Shown here piece after piece: positions 27,497 through 36,840 of a stretch of 64,000 nucleotides of DNA. The DNA comes from Bog-756 sp963841885 (GTDB lineage: Bacteria > Actinomycetota > Acidimicrobiia > Acidimicrobiales > RAAP-2). The notes under the pieces are model-generated. The model was not told the DNA's origin, made no database searches, and saw nothing but the letters and a program-made list of their open reading frames with translations. Within the stretch, counting starts at the first letter, position 1; every line of letters starts with the position of its first letter. The DNA is taken from the NCBI GenBank assembly GCA_963841885.1, contig CAWJEK010000029.1:1-64000 (forward strand), written 5' to 3'. A program made the translations under genes and the position numbers.

Positions 27497-28894
27497 ACGC
27501 ACCGGCCTTCAGACGCACCGGTGCCGTGCCCCCGGGCCGCACCGGTACGTCCCGCCGGCACCGGATCCGGGAGCCGGTCCCCGATCGGGACATCGACGTC
27601 CTGGCGTCCACGGTCCGCCGGGGATCCGAGCGCGTCGCCGCCGGGCCAGGCGCAGGCCAGGCCCGCCCCGAGCAGGGCCACCATGGGTGACCAGTACGCC
27701 CATTCCGACAGGCGGTGGAACGCCACCGCGGTCGCCACGACCGTGACGACGAAGGCGGCGGGCAGTCGCCAGGACCGGCTCCGGGCCGCCGCCACCAGGA
27801 GGATCATGGCGAACGGGGGGCCGAGATAGAAGGGGTTCATGACGGCCTCGAAGAAGCAACGGGCACTGAGCACCACGGCTCCGAGCCACAGCAGCCCCAC
27901 GAACGAGGGCCGTCGTCTCCAGGCCACCACCCCGAGGCCGCCGGCCACCAGGACGGCGAGGACACGCCCGGGCCCCGCTCCGACCGACTGGCCCGAGTAC
28001 CTCGGTGACAGGGCGATCCACGGCGTCGGGTGGTCGAGACCGGCGGCATTGGCCTGGTGCAGGAGCGCATGGGTCGTCATGGACCACTGGCTGACGAAGC
28101 ACGGGACCAGGAGCGCCAAGGTCGGGAGCACGGCGTAGACGCAGACCCGCAGCCGCTGTCCCGCCGGAACCCCGGCGAACGCCAGCGGGAACAGCAGGAA
28201 GGCCAGCGGTTGGAAGACCAGCGTGGCGCCCCACAGCCATCCGGCCAACGGCCACCGCCCGCGGCGTCCGGCGAGGAGCGCGTAGAGCGCCAGACCGAGG
28301 GCGAGCATGTCCTCGGGGTGTCCCCACATCGTGACCACTACGAAGATGACCGGCGTCTCGAGCCAGAGCGAGCGCGATGCGACGCCGGCGGGGGATGCCG
28401 AGCTCCTCGGCCACTGCGTCGAAGGCCAGAAGGCAGGTGGCGCCGACGATGAGTACGACGGGGCCGAGTACCAGCCAGGCCGTGGGGTGGGGGGCAGCGA
28501 GCTGGGACAGTGACTCCGTGAGGTGGAGGTGCTCGGTCACCAGGGGCACGGGGGCGAGCAGGACGGCGATGCCGGGGAGGGTGACCAGCCCGTAGTCCGG
28601 GCTGTAGACATCGCCGATGGCGCCCCAGCTGACGAAGCGGGCGGTGTCGAACGTCTGCCAGACGTCGTTCGGGACCGACCAGTACGCGGTGTGCTGGACG
28701 ACCGGACCCCACAGCAACGTGTAGGCCATCGAGAGGAGCACGAAGGTGACCATCGCCGCGATGGCCCACGACCGGGCGCGGGCGTGGGCGGCCAGCCACG
28801 AGGGGCCGGCGTCCGGAGCCCGGTGGACCTCTTCCGTAGCGGTGCCCGCCGTCGCTTCCGTCAACTCCGGATCCTGCACGGGAGGAGCACGCAC
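27493..28894 (-). CDS. Polytopic membrane protein, probably a GT-C (GT87-like) glycosyltransferase (one frameshift)
   Basis: About 467 residues after repair near 28360 (LWLETPVIFVVVTMWGHPEDML resumes). An N-terminal hydrophilic segment, helix 1 (WAIAAMVTFVLLSMAYTLL), a first outer loop with acidic residues (WSVPNDVWQTFDTARF) as in GT-C enzymes, and seven or more further helices. The family uses polyprenyl-phosphate sugars to modify envelope polymers. It stands between cysM and the MBL gene where Mycobacterium carries a rhomboid gene and murI. Assignment is by topology and loop, so moderate. Confidence 0.6.
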
Positions 28895-29015
28895 CCCTGG
28901 TGTATCGCCGGTCGGCGGTCCCGACTTGAGTCGGCCCCGGCGGCCGGACGGGCGTGGTCGGGTGAGCGTTCGGCCGTCGGGGGCCGAGGGGCGCGTCGCC
29001 GCCTAATCTGACCGG

Positions 29016-29798
29016 ATGGCAGGCAGACGAGCGGCACCGCAGGCCGGAGCCCCCGACCCCGGCGACGAGGTGGCCCTGACCGTGCTGGGTTGCGACGGTA
29101 GCTGGCCGGGTCCGGGAGGGGCGGGCAGCGCCTACCTGGTGCGGGTGGGGGGGACGATGCTCCTGCTCGACTGTGGACCCGGGACCTTCGCCGTGCTCCA
29201 GACCCTCCTCGACCCGGGCGAGGTGGACGCCGTCGTCGTCAGCCACCACCACGCCGACCACTGGACGGACCTCTACGCCATGGACACCCAGGCCCGTTTC
29301 GCCGGACGGCGTTCGCCCCTCCCCGTCTACGCCCCGGCCGAGGTCATCGCCCGCGCCGAGCCGGAACGGACCCCGATGCTCGACTGGCGCTGCGTGACCG
29401 ACGGCGACCGGGCCGGGATCGGCGAGGCCTCCTGCGCCTTCCACCGCACGGACCACGTGGAGGAGACGCTGGCCGTCCGGGTCGACGGGGCCTCCGGGCC
29501 CTGGGCTACTCTGCCGACACGGGCCCCGACTGGTCGCCGGAGGTGCTCGGCAACGGTCTCGACCTGCTGGTGTGCGAGGCGACCTACACCGCCGAGCACG
29601 AAGGGACCGCCGGAGCACCTGAGCGGCCGTCAGGCCGGTGCCGCCGCCCGCGGCGCCGGGGCCAAGCGGCTGGTCATCACCCACCGGTGGCCCACCGTGG
29701 CCGCCGAGGCGGTGGCCGAGGAGGCCACCCTCGCCTTCGGCGGTCCGGTGGAGCAGGCGGCGATCGGGAAGGAACTACACACTGTGAACGGAGCGAAC
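29016..29798 (+). CDS. Metallo-beta-lactamase-fold hydrolase (Rv1339/cyclic phosphodiesterase-like), frameshifted
   Basis: About 255 residues. Metal motif SHHHADHWTDLYAM (HxHxDH), LTVLGCDGSWPGPGGAGSAYLV at the N-terminus, and LDLLVCEATY near the centre; two indels, near 29500 and 29607. In Actinobacteria this gene sits just before rph; the mycobacterial member hydrolyses cyclic nucleotides. As assembled, the frame runs without a stop straight into RNase PH. A CTG-TGA in another frame at about 29785 and a GGAG before ATG 29799 suggest that a third indel has hidden the real stop. Confidence 0.8.
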
Positions 29799-30536
29799 AT
29801 GACGAAACGGGCCGACGGACGAGGGATCGACGAGTTGAGGACGGCCTCGTTCGAGCGGGACTTCACGGTCTTCGCTCCGGGCTCGGTGCTGGTGTCGATG
29901 GGTCGCACCCGGGTCCTGTGCACCGCCTCGATCGAGGAACGGGTGCCGCCGTGGATGCGGGGGTCGGGGAAGGGTTGGGTGACCGCCGAGTACTCGCTGC
30001 TGCCCGGGTCGACGGGCGAGCGGGTCACCCGCGAGGCGGCCAAGGGCAAGCAGTCCGGTCGCACCCAGGAGATCCAGCGGCTCATCGGCCGCTCGCTGCG
30101 CTCGGTCTGCGACATGGTGGCCCTGGGCGAAGTGCAGGTCACGGTGGACTGTGACGTCCTCCAGGCGGACGGCGGCACGCGCACGGCGTCGATCTGCGGT
30201 GCGTACGTCGCCCTCCACGACGCGTTGACCCGGCTGGTGCAGAAGGGGACGTTGCGGGCCAACCCGCTGACCGAGGCGGTGGCCGCCGTCTCGGTGGGCG
30301 TGGTCGACGGCGTCTGCATGCTGGACCTGCCCTACGAGGAGGACAGCCGGGCCGAGGTCGACATGAACGTGGTGATGACCTCCTCGGGCCGATTCATCGA
30401 GGTGCAGGGCACGGCCGAGGGCATGCCGTTCACCAAGGCGGAGCTCGACGAGATGCTGAGCCTGGCGGAGCACGGCATCGCCCAGCTCCTCGATCTCCAG
30501 ACGGCCACGCTGGCCGAGCCCCCGACCCCGCGTTGA
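29799..30536 (+). CDS. rph: Ribonuclease PH
   Basis: 245 residues from ATG 29799 (TKRADGRGIDELR), with GGAG eight bases before. Hallmarks: VLCTASIEERVPPWMRGSGKGWVTAEYSLLPGST, the RTQEIQRLIGRSLRSV phosphate/RNA region, and DCDVLQADGGTRTASI with the catalytic Asp. It trims tRNA 3' ends phosphorolytically. MBL-rph-rdgB order is the same as in mycobacteria. Confidence 0.95.
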   Translation: MTKRADGRGIDELRTASFERDFTVFAPGSVLVSMGRTRVLCTASIEERVPPWMRGSGKGWVTAEYSLLPGSTGERVTREAAKGKQSGRTQEIQRLIGRSLRSVCDMVALGEVQVTVDCDVLQADGGTRTASICGAYVALHDALTRLVQKGTLRANPLTEAVAAVSVGVVDGVCMLDLPYEEDSRAEVDMNVVMTSSGRFIEVQGTAEGMPFTKAELDEMLSLAEHGIAQLLDLQTATLAEPPTPR

Positions 30537-30553
30537 CCGGGGGCGGTGGCGCC

Positions 30554-31161
30554 GTGGCGCGACGCACCTTCGTGCTGGCCAGCGCCAATGTCGACAAGGC
30601 GGCGGAGATCGCCGCGATCCTGGCCGACGTGCCCGACCTGACCCTGCTGCCCCGACCGGCCGACGTGCCCGACGTCGAGGAGACGGGGGACACCCTGGAG
30701 GACAACGCCCGTCTCAAGGCCCGGGCCCTGTGCGAGGCGACGGGCCGGTCCGCCGTCGCCGACGACACCGGTCTGGAGGTCGAGGCCCTCGACGGGGCGC
30801 CCGGGGTCTACTCGGCCCGGTTCGCCGGGGAGGGCGCCGCGTACGCAGACAATGTGGCGAAGCTCGTGACCGAGCTCGAGCGGGTCGGTGCCACCCGGCC
30901 GGACCAGCGGCGGGCGCGGTTCCGCAGCGTCGCCTTCGTCGCCCATCCCGACGGGACCGAGCTCTGGGTCGAAGGGGAGGTGACCGGCGTGATCACCCCC
31001 GAGCCCGGGGGTCCGCGGATTCGGCTACGACCCGCTGTTCGCGCCGGACGGCTTCGACGGGCGGACCTTCGCCCAGATGACGCCCGCCGAGAAGCACGCC
31101 GTCTCCCACCGCGGCCGGGCGTTCCGGGCCCTGGCCGAACGCCTGACGGTGGAGGCATGAC
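30554..31161 (+). CDS. rdgB: XTP/dITP pyrophosphatase RdgB/HAM1 (one frameshift)
   Basis: About 202 residues from GTG 30554 (MARRTFVLASANVDKAAEI); a TTG at 30533 overlapping the rph stop is the alternative. Motifs: the T/SxNxxK nucleotide site (SANVDKAAE), VEETGDTLEDNARLKARAL, AVADDTGLEVEALDGAPGVYSARF. After repair at about 31015, GFGYDPLFAPDGFDGRTFAQMTPAEKHAVSHRGRA follows. It removes deaminated purine nucleotides. Its TGA overlaps the ATG of the methyltransferase. Confidence 0.93.
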
Positions 31162-32158
31162 CCCGCCGCGGGTCCGGGCGGCGGCCGAGGCGGCGCGCCG
31201 GGCCATGGTGGACCTGGCCGCCGGGAACGACCGGTTCCGGGCCGTGCTGGCCCGGGCGGGTGGTGAGTTGACGGCTCTGTCCGAGCGGGCCACCGCCCAG
31301 GCCGAGGCCCGTCGGGCGGGGGTGCCCGATGCCTACGGCGGCTCCTACTTCGGGGAGGGCCGGGACGCCCTCGGCGACCGCGAGGGCCGGTCGGGCTATG
31401 CCGCGCTACGACCGCATCGCCTCCAATGCCGACATCGCCGGATGGCTGCTGTGGCGGAACTTCCGGGTGACGCACGGCACTCGACGTCGGCTGCGCCACC
31501 GGGTATCTGGTCGAGGTACTCCGTGAGCGGGGGATCGACGCCGAGGGCTGTGACCTCAGCAGCTTCGCCGTGGACCACGCCACACCGGGAGCGGTCGGAC
31601 ACGTACGGGTGGCCAACCTCTTCGCCGGGCTGCCCTGGCCGGACGGGGCGTTCGAGCTGGTGACGACCTTGGAGATCCTGGAGCACCTGCCGCCCGGGAG
31701 GGTGCCCGACGCGCTGGGTGAGCTGGCCCGGGTGTGCGGCGGGTACCTCTACGCCACGATTCCGTCCTTCGGACCCAACCGGTCCGGGCCGGACGGCCAC
31801 TTCGAGGGCAAGGTCCGACCCGGACGGGTCGAGCACTACTACGGGCTCGGCCCCGAGTACCGCGGGCCGGTGCCCGAGCCCGACCTGGCCGTGGACGCCG
31901 AGGGGGAGCTCGTCGAGGGCCACCTGTGCATCGCCTCCTTCGAGTGGTGGACCGAACGCTTCGCCGACGCGGGGTTCACCCGCTGCGTCCGACGTCGAGG
32001 AGCGGCTGTACGCCGACATCGAGCCGGCCGACCTCGCGCCCTACTGGAACCTCTACGTGTTCCGTCGGGAGGGCGCCGACCCCGAGGTGGTGGAGCCCCG
32101 GGAACCGGGCCGGACGCTCGCCGAGCTCGGACTCCGACACCCGCTGCTCGGTACCTGA
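31158..32158 (+). CDS. Class I SAM-dependent methyltransferase (frameshifted)
   Basis: About 330 residues after repair near 31400, 31480 and 31985. A helical N-terminus (about 75 residues), then ALDVGCATGYLVEVLRERG (motif I), the acidic EGCDLSSFAV, VRVANLFAGLPWPDGAFELVTTLEILEHLPP, and GGYLYATIPSFG. A C-terminal substrate domain with aromatic residues (EHYYGLGPEYRG, IASFEWWTERFADAGF) is similar to methyltransferases found in glycan gene groups. Its target is unknown. It couples to rdgB by ATGA, and its 3' end overlaps the convergent GT-C gene. Confidence 0.78.
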
Positions 32159-34189
32159 CCGGCCTCGGCCACCAGGCCGCGGAGCGTTGGAGCCGCACCA
32201 TCGCTCCGGCTGGGGAGAGGGACGGTCGTCGAGTCGGGAATGCCGGCGCCGAGCGGCCGTGGCCCGTCCGCCGCCACCACGTGCACCCCGAGTACCGACC
32301 CGCCGGGCTCGATCCTCCACACCTCGTAGTCGCCGACGCGGGCCCCCGGGACCGGTGTCGCCCGGCCGGCGGCGGTGGCCGCCGTCAGGCCGGGCAGCGT
32401 CGGTGAGGCGATCAGGTACACCGCCCCGCCGGGACCCACCGCGACGGTGCGACGGTCCGTGTAGTACAGCGAGCCGCCCAGCTCGTCATTGACCGCGGCT
32501 CCGGGCGTCGCCAGCACCACGTGCTGGAGGGGCAGCTCCCACCCGGCCTGCCGGTAGAACGCCAGGCCGCCGTCCAGCGAGTCGATGACGATCACGTCGC
32601 GGGCCGGGTCCACCCGCGGTCCCAACCGGGCGAGCCGGGCGTCGACGGCGTCCGCCGACTCGATGGTCGCCCGGGTGTCGGCGTAGGGCGCCTGGTAGCG
32701 GACCTGGGTGAACCACGCCCCCTGGGTCCCCGGGTGGGTCCTCACCGGAAGCACACCGCTCGCCCCGAGGAAGCGGTCGGTCCCGAGCGCGGCGATGGCG
32801 ACGACCACCAGGGTGGCGACGACCGCCCAGGTGCGGGCCCCGACCCCGGGCCGCCTACCGGGTCGGGGTCGCAGGAGCGCCCCGGGCACCAGGAGCAGGG
32901 CGATGACGGCTCCCGGCAGATAGGCGAGCAGATACCCACCCTTGGCGAACTGCAGCAGCGCCACCGTCGCCATGGGCGGCAGGGTGGCAGCGGCCAGGAC
33001 GGCGATCCGTCCCTGGTACCAGGGACGATCCCAGGGGGGTGGCCGCCGGCGGTGGCGGGGCCCGCCCGTGGCCCCGGCCGTCGACGGGGCGGCGTCGTCG
33101 ATGCCGGGCAGCGCGGGAACGGGTCGCGGACCGGACCGTGGTGCCGGCCCGGACTCCGGGACGGTCACCGGGACGTCGTCGCCGCGCAGTGGGTGGGTAG
33201 CCCGGAACACCGCCCGGAGGCCGAGCCCGACGGCGGCCACCCCGGCCAGGGCGATCAGGGGCAGCAGGGCGACCACCGTGTAGGCCGCGAACGTCCCGAG
33301 GTTGACCGCCCCACCGGCGGCATGGTCGAGCACCGAGCTGGCCCGGACCGCCCCCTCCGTCTCGCCGTGGGTGGCCCGGGACCAGGCCGTCAGCCCGCCC
33401 GGCTGGGCGAGGACCATCGGGACGAACCAGGCGGCCGCCCCCACGGCGCCGGCGGCCACGGCCACGACGCCCTCCCGCACCCGGCGGACCGATCCGGCCA
33501 CCGCCAGCAGGGCGAGCGGGAGGAACATGGTGGCCTCGGACTGGCGGAACCCGGCGGCCACGGCCAGCGCCACCAGGGCCCCGGCCCCGTGCCACGAGTG
33601 GGGGCGGGCCCGCCAGGCCAGGATGATCAGCAGGGGGGCGATGACCAGGTCGAAGGAGTAGGTGGCGACGATGGAGCCGTCGAACCAGACGAAGGGGGAC
33701 GTGGCCACGAGGAGGCCGGCCGCCACCCCGACCCAACGGCCTCCGAGGTCGCGCCCGGCCACCACGGTGAGGCCCGCGCCGGCCGCCGAGGCGAGGGCGG
33801 CGACGAGCACCAGGGACTCCACCGTGCCGAGGCCGGTGGCGTGCACCAGGCGTCCGGCCACGACGTAGAGCCAGTAGCCGGGAGGCTGGGGCCGGCCGTG
33901 GGTGACGTCGAAGCGCGAAACGGCCGCCAGGTACTGGGAGGAGTCCCAGTCGGTCGGTCCGCGCGCCGCCGTGGCGAGCCGGGCGGCCAGGGTGGCCAGG
34001 GCCACGGCCCACGGGAGCAGGAGGTCGACGACCTGGAGTCCGACCTGCCCGGCGCGGTCGGACGCGGTCCGGCCGGGCCGGGCGGGCGCGGGGACCACCG
34101 GCAGGCCCGCTGCCCCGGACCAGCACGTACGAGGGGTCGGTGACGGTCGGCACCGTGCCTGCGGACGTGACGGCCCGCTCGTAGAACAT
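32053..34189 (-). CDS. GT39/PMT-like membrane glycosyltransferase (one frameshift)
   Basis: About 710 residues from ATG 34189 (MFYERAVTSAG), with one indel near 34110. The first outer loop carries PTDWDSSQYLAAVSRFDV and GRPQPPGYWLYVV, the pattern of GT-C enzymes of the PMT/ArnT type, followed by about ten helices. There is a long cytoplasmic loop (about 380-440, PESGPAPRSGP) and a C-terminal soluble domain. Such enzymes use polyprenyl-phosphate sugars to glycosylate proteins or envelope polymers. The last 35 residues overlap the methyltransferase end and may be out of frame; the true stop is uncertain. Confidence 0.7.
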
Positions 34190-34424
34190 GCCTCAGGGTA
34201 CCGATTCAGACGCAGAAGCTGGGGTATCCGACCTGTTCGGCCCCGGTCACGACGGGACGGAAATCGGTTCAGGTCCACCCGCGGCGCGCCGATAGCCACT
34301 AGATACGATCGGGTTCCGCCCGGTCGTCGACGGCGCCCGTATGTCGCCGACCGGTCCCGCAGGCCGGGATGCAACCGAAAGATACGTCCGCATGGCGGAC
34401 CTGACGGGAGAGACGAGGATCCTC

Positions 34425-36752
34425 ATGCGGTTGTTCACTGGAGTAGGGGGGAGAGGGGCACCGGTGGGCGCCGGACGCAGTGGGGCGCCGGTCGCTCGTC
34501 GTCGCACCGTCCGGGTCGTGTCGGTGGCCGCCCTGGTCGCCGCCGCCACACCGGTCCTGGCCGCCACCGGCTCGGTGACCACCGCCGCCCGGGCCGGCGC
34601 CGCTCCGTCCCCGCACGCCCTCAACATCTCCCTGGCCTGGCAGCAGGTGTGGCCCAACGGCGGAGGTCCGATCGCCGAGAGCTCGCCCACGGTGGCCACC
34701 CTGGACGGTGGCGGGCCGGCCGTCGTGGTGGCCGACCGGGGCGGCAACGTCTACGCCAACCACCTGTCGGACGGCTCCACCGTGCCCGGCTGGCCGGTCC
34801 ACCTGGGCACGGCCATCGACTCGACGCCGTCGGCCAGTCCCGACGGCGGCGGCACGGACTTCATCTACGTGGGTACCGGCGACGCCGGCGGCTCCGTGGT
34901 CGGCGGAGGGTACAACGGCATCACCAACACCGGAACCCCGTTCTGGTTCGTACCGGCCACCGACGGCCACGGCGAACACGGCGTCCAGGCGTCGTTGGCC
35001 GTGGGTCCGCTGGAGGGCGTCCAGTCCGTGGTGGCCCCGTCGCTCGGCCAGTTCGAGGACGCTCTCAATGCCGGGAACGGCGCCGTGCTGCCGGGTTGGC
35101 CGTTCTTCACGGCGGACAGCGGCTTCACCACGCCGTCCCTCGCCGACCTGTACAACAACGGGCAGACCGAGATCGTCCAGGGTGGCGACTCGACCTACGG
35201 GAACGCCTTCGGCGTGCAGTACTACAACGGCGGACACATGAGGGTGCTCGGCACCGGTGGCAACCTCCTCTGTGAGTACAACACGAACCAGACCGAGGAC
35301 TCGGCTCCGGCTGTGGGCAACTTCCTGGGCGGCGAGGGCACCGGCATCGTGTTCGGCACGGGGAGCTTCTACAACGGCACCCAGCCCGGGCTCTACTACC
35401 CGGGCGCCCCGGATACCGACTCGCTCCTGGCCACCGACTCCCACTGCAATCTCCAATGGCAGGCCAACCTCGGCGGCAACACCATCAGCAGCCCCGCCAT
35501 CGGTGACGTACTCGGGAACAACCTCGAGCAGGTGGTCGAAGGCGTCGACACCGGGACCAGCGGTCTGGTGTGGGCGCTCAACGGCTCGAGCGGCGCCGCC
35601 CTGCCGGGTTGGCCGGTGGCCACGCCGGGCCGGATCATCGGGGGTGTGGCGTTGGCCGACCTCACCGGCGGCGGCTACAACGACGTGCTGGCCCCCACCA
35701 CCGACGGTCTCGAGATCTTCGACGGCAAGACCGCCCAGCTGGTGGCCACGCTCGGTGCCGGCCAGCTCGCCATGCAGAACTCGCCGCTCGTGACGATCGA
35801 TCCCGACGGGTCGATCGGGATCACCATCGCCGGTTACACGGCGGGCAACCTCAACGTCCTCCAGCACTACGTGGTGAACGGCACCCGTGGGGACAGCCTG
35901 GGCACGCGTTCGTGGCCCGAGTACCACCAGAACCCCCAGCTGACCGGCTGGTTGGCCGCCGGAGCCCCGGGGCACCTGAACGCCCCGATCGTGGGCATGT
36001 CCTCCACCTCGGACGGCAAGGGGTATTGGGACGTGGCCGCCGACGGTGGACTCTTCGCCTTCGGCAATGCCTCCTTCCACGGGTCGATGGGTGGCCAACC
36101 ACTGGCCAGACCCGTGGTCGGCATGGCCTCCACCTCGGACTCGAAGGGCTACTGGGAGGTGGCGTCCGACGGCGGGATGTTCGCCTTCGGGGACGCCGGC
36201 TTCTACGGCTCCATGGGAGGTAAACCCCTGGCCCGACCGGTGGTGGGCCTCGCCACCACCCCGGACGGCAAGGGCTACTGGGAGGTGGCGTCCGACGGCG
36301 GGATCTTCGCCTTCGGGGACGCCGGCTACTACGGCTCGACCGGGAACCTCCCTCTCAACCGGCCGATCGTCGCCATGGCGCGGACCCCGGACGGCAAGGG
36401 CTACTGGCTGGTGGCGTCCGACGGCGGCGTCTTCGCCTTCGGTGACGCCCACTACTACGGCTCCATGGGCGGCAAACCCCTGAACCAGCCCATCGTGGGG
36501 ATAGCCGCCGACGGTTCCACCGGGTACTGGCTGGTCGCCGCCGACGGGGGCGTGTTCAGCTTCGGCAGCGCCCACTTCTACGGCTCGACCGGCAACCTGA
36601 CGCTCGCCCAACCGATCGTCAGCATGGCCCCCGGGCCGGGGGGCAGCGGCTACTGGATGACGGCGGCCGACGGTGGACTCTTCGCCTTCGGGAACGCCGG
36701 CTTCTACGGATCCGTGCCCCAGGTGCTGGCCGCGCCCGTCGGCAAGGACTGA
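34425..36752 (+). CDS. Secreted FG-GAP/VCBS-like propeller protein with six-copy GYW module
   Basis: 775 residues, one intact frame. ATG 34425 is preferred (GAGG upstream); ATG 34392 would add 11. Signal peptide (TVRVVSVAALVAAATPVLA), then FG-GAP-type repeats (about 60-515): SSPTVATLDGGGPAVVVAD, TPSLADLYNNGQTEIV, SAPAVGNFLGG, SSPAIGDVLGNNLEQVV, GVALADLTGGGYNDVL, with recurring LPGWPV. The C-terminal third is the GYW array also found at 5020 and 38160. FG-GAP repeats form integrin-like propellers. It has no membrane anchor or sorting signal, so the GYW module may itself attach it to the wall (inference). Confidence 0.75.
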   Translation: MRLFTGVGGRGAPVGAGRSGAPVARRRTVRVVSVAALVAAATPVLAATGSVTTAARAGAAPSPHALNISLAWQQVWPNGGGPIAESSPTVATLDGGGPAVVVADRGGNVYANHLSDGSTVPGWPVHLGTAIDSTPSASPDGGGTDFIYVGTGDAGGSVVGGGYNGITNTGTPFWFVPATDGHGEHGVQASLAVGPLEGVQSVVAPSLGQFEDALNAGNGAVLPGWPFFTADSGFTTPSLADLYNNGQTEIVQGGDSTYGNAFGVQYYNGGHMRVLGTGGNLLCEYNTNQTEDSAPAVGNFLGGEGTGIVFGTGSFYNGTQPGLYYPGAPDTDSLLATDSHCNLQWQANLGGNTISSPAIGDVLGNNLEQVVEGVDTGTSGLVWALNGSSGAALPGWPVATPGRIIGGVALADLTGGGYNDVLAPTTDGLEIFDGKTAQLVATLGAGQLAMQNSPLVTIDPDGSIGITIAGYTAGNLNVLQHYVVNGTRGDSLGTRSWPEYHQNPQLTGWLAAGAPGHLNAPIVGMSSTSDGKGYWDVAADGGLFAFGNASFHGSMGGQPLARPVVGMASTSDSKGYWEVASDGGMFAFGDAGFYGSMGGKPLARPVVGLATTPDGKGYWEVASDGGIFAFGDAGYYGSTGNLPLNRPIVAMARTPDGKGYWLVASDGGVFAFGDAHYYGSMGGKPLNQPIVGIAADGSTGYWLVAADGGVFSFGSAHFYGSTGNLTLAQPIVSMAPGPGGSGYWMTAADGGLFAFGNAGFYGSVPQVLAAPVGKD
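35985..36710 (+). repeat. Six-copy GYW repeat, copy B
   Basis: Six units with GYWDVAADGG, GYWEVASDGG (twice), GYWLVASDGG, GYWLVAADGG and GYWMTAADGG, each followed by xFAFG or xFSFG and a GS-containing turn. Unit length is 39-41 residues. DNA identity between units two and three is high, a sign of recent duplication. Confidence 0.8.
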
Positions 36753-36840
36753 TCCGGAACCCCCCCGTCGCCCGGGCCGCCCCCGGGCGGACGGGGGGTG
36801 TCCCCCTCGGTCCGCATCCCCGGTCCTATCGTTGACGGAC

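Noticed and set aside
32521..34143. 540-residue plus-strand frame
   Set aside because: Antisense to the GT-C transferase; Gly/Arg/His-rich and featureless.
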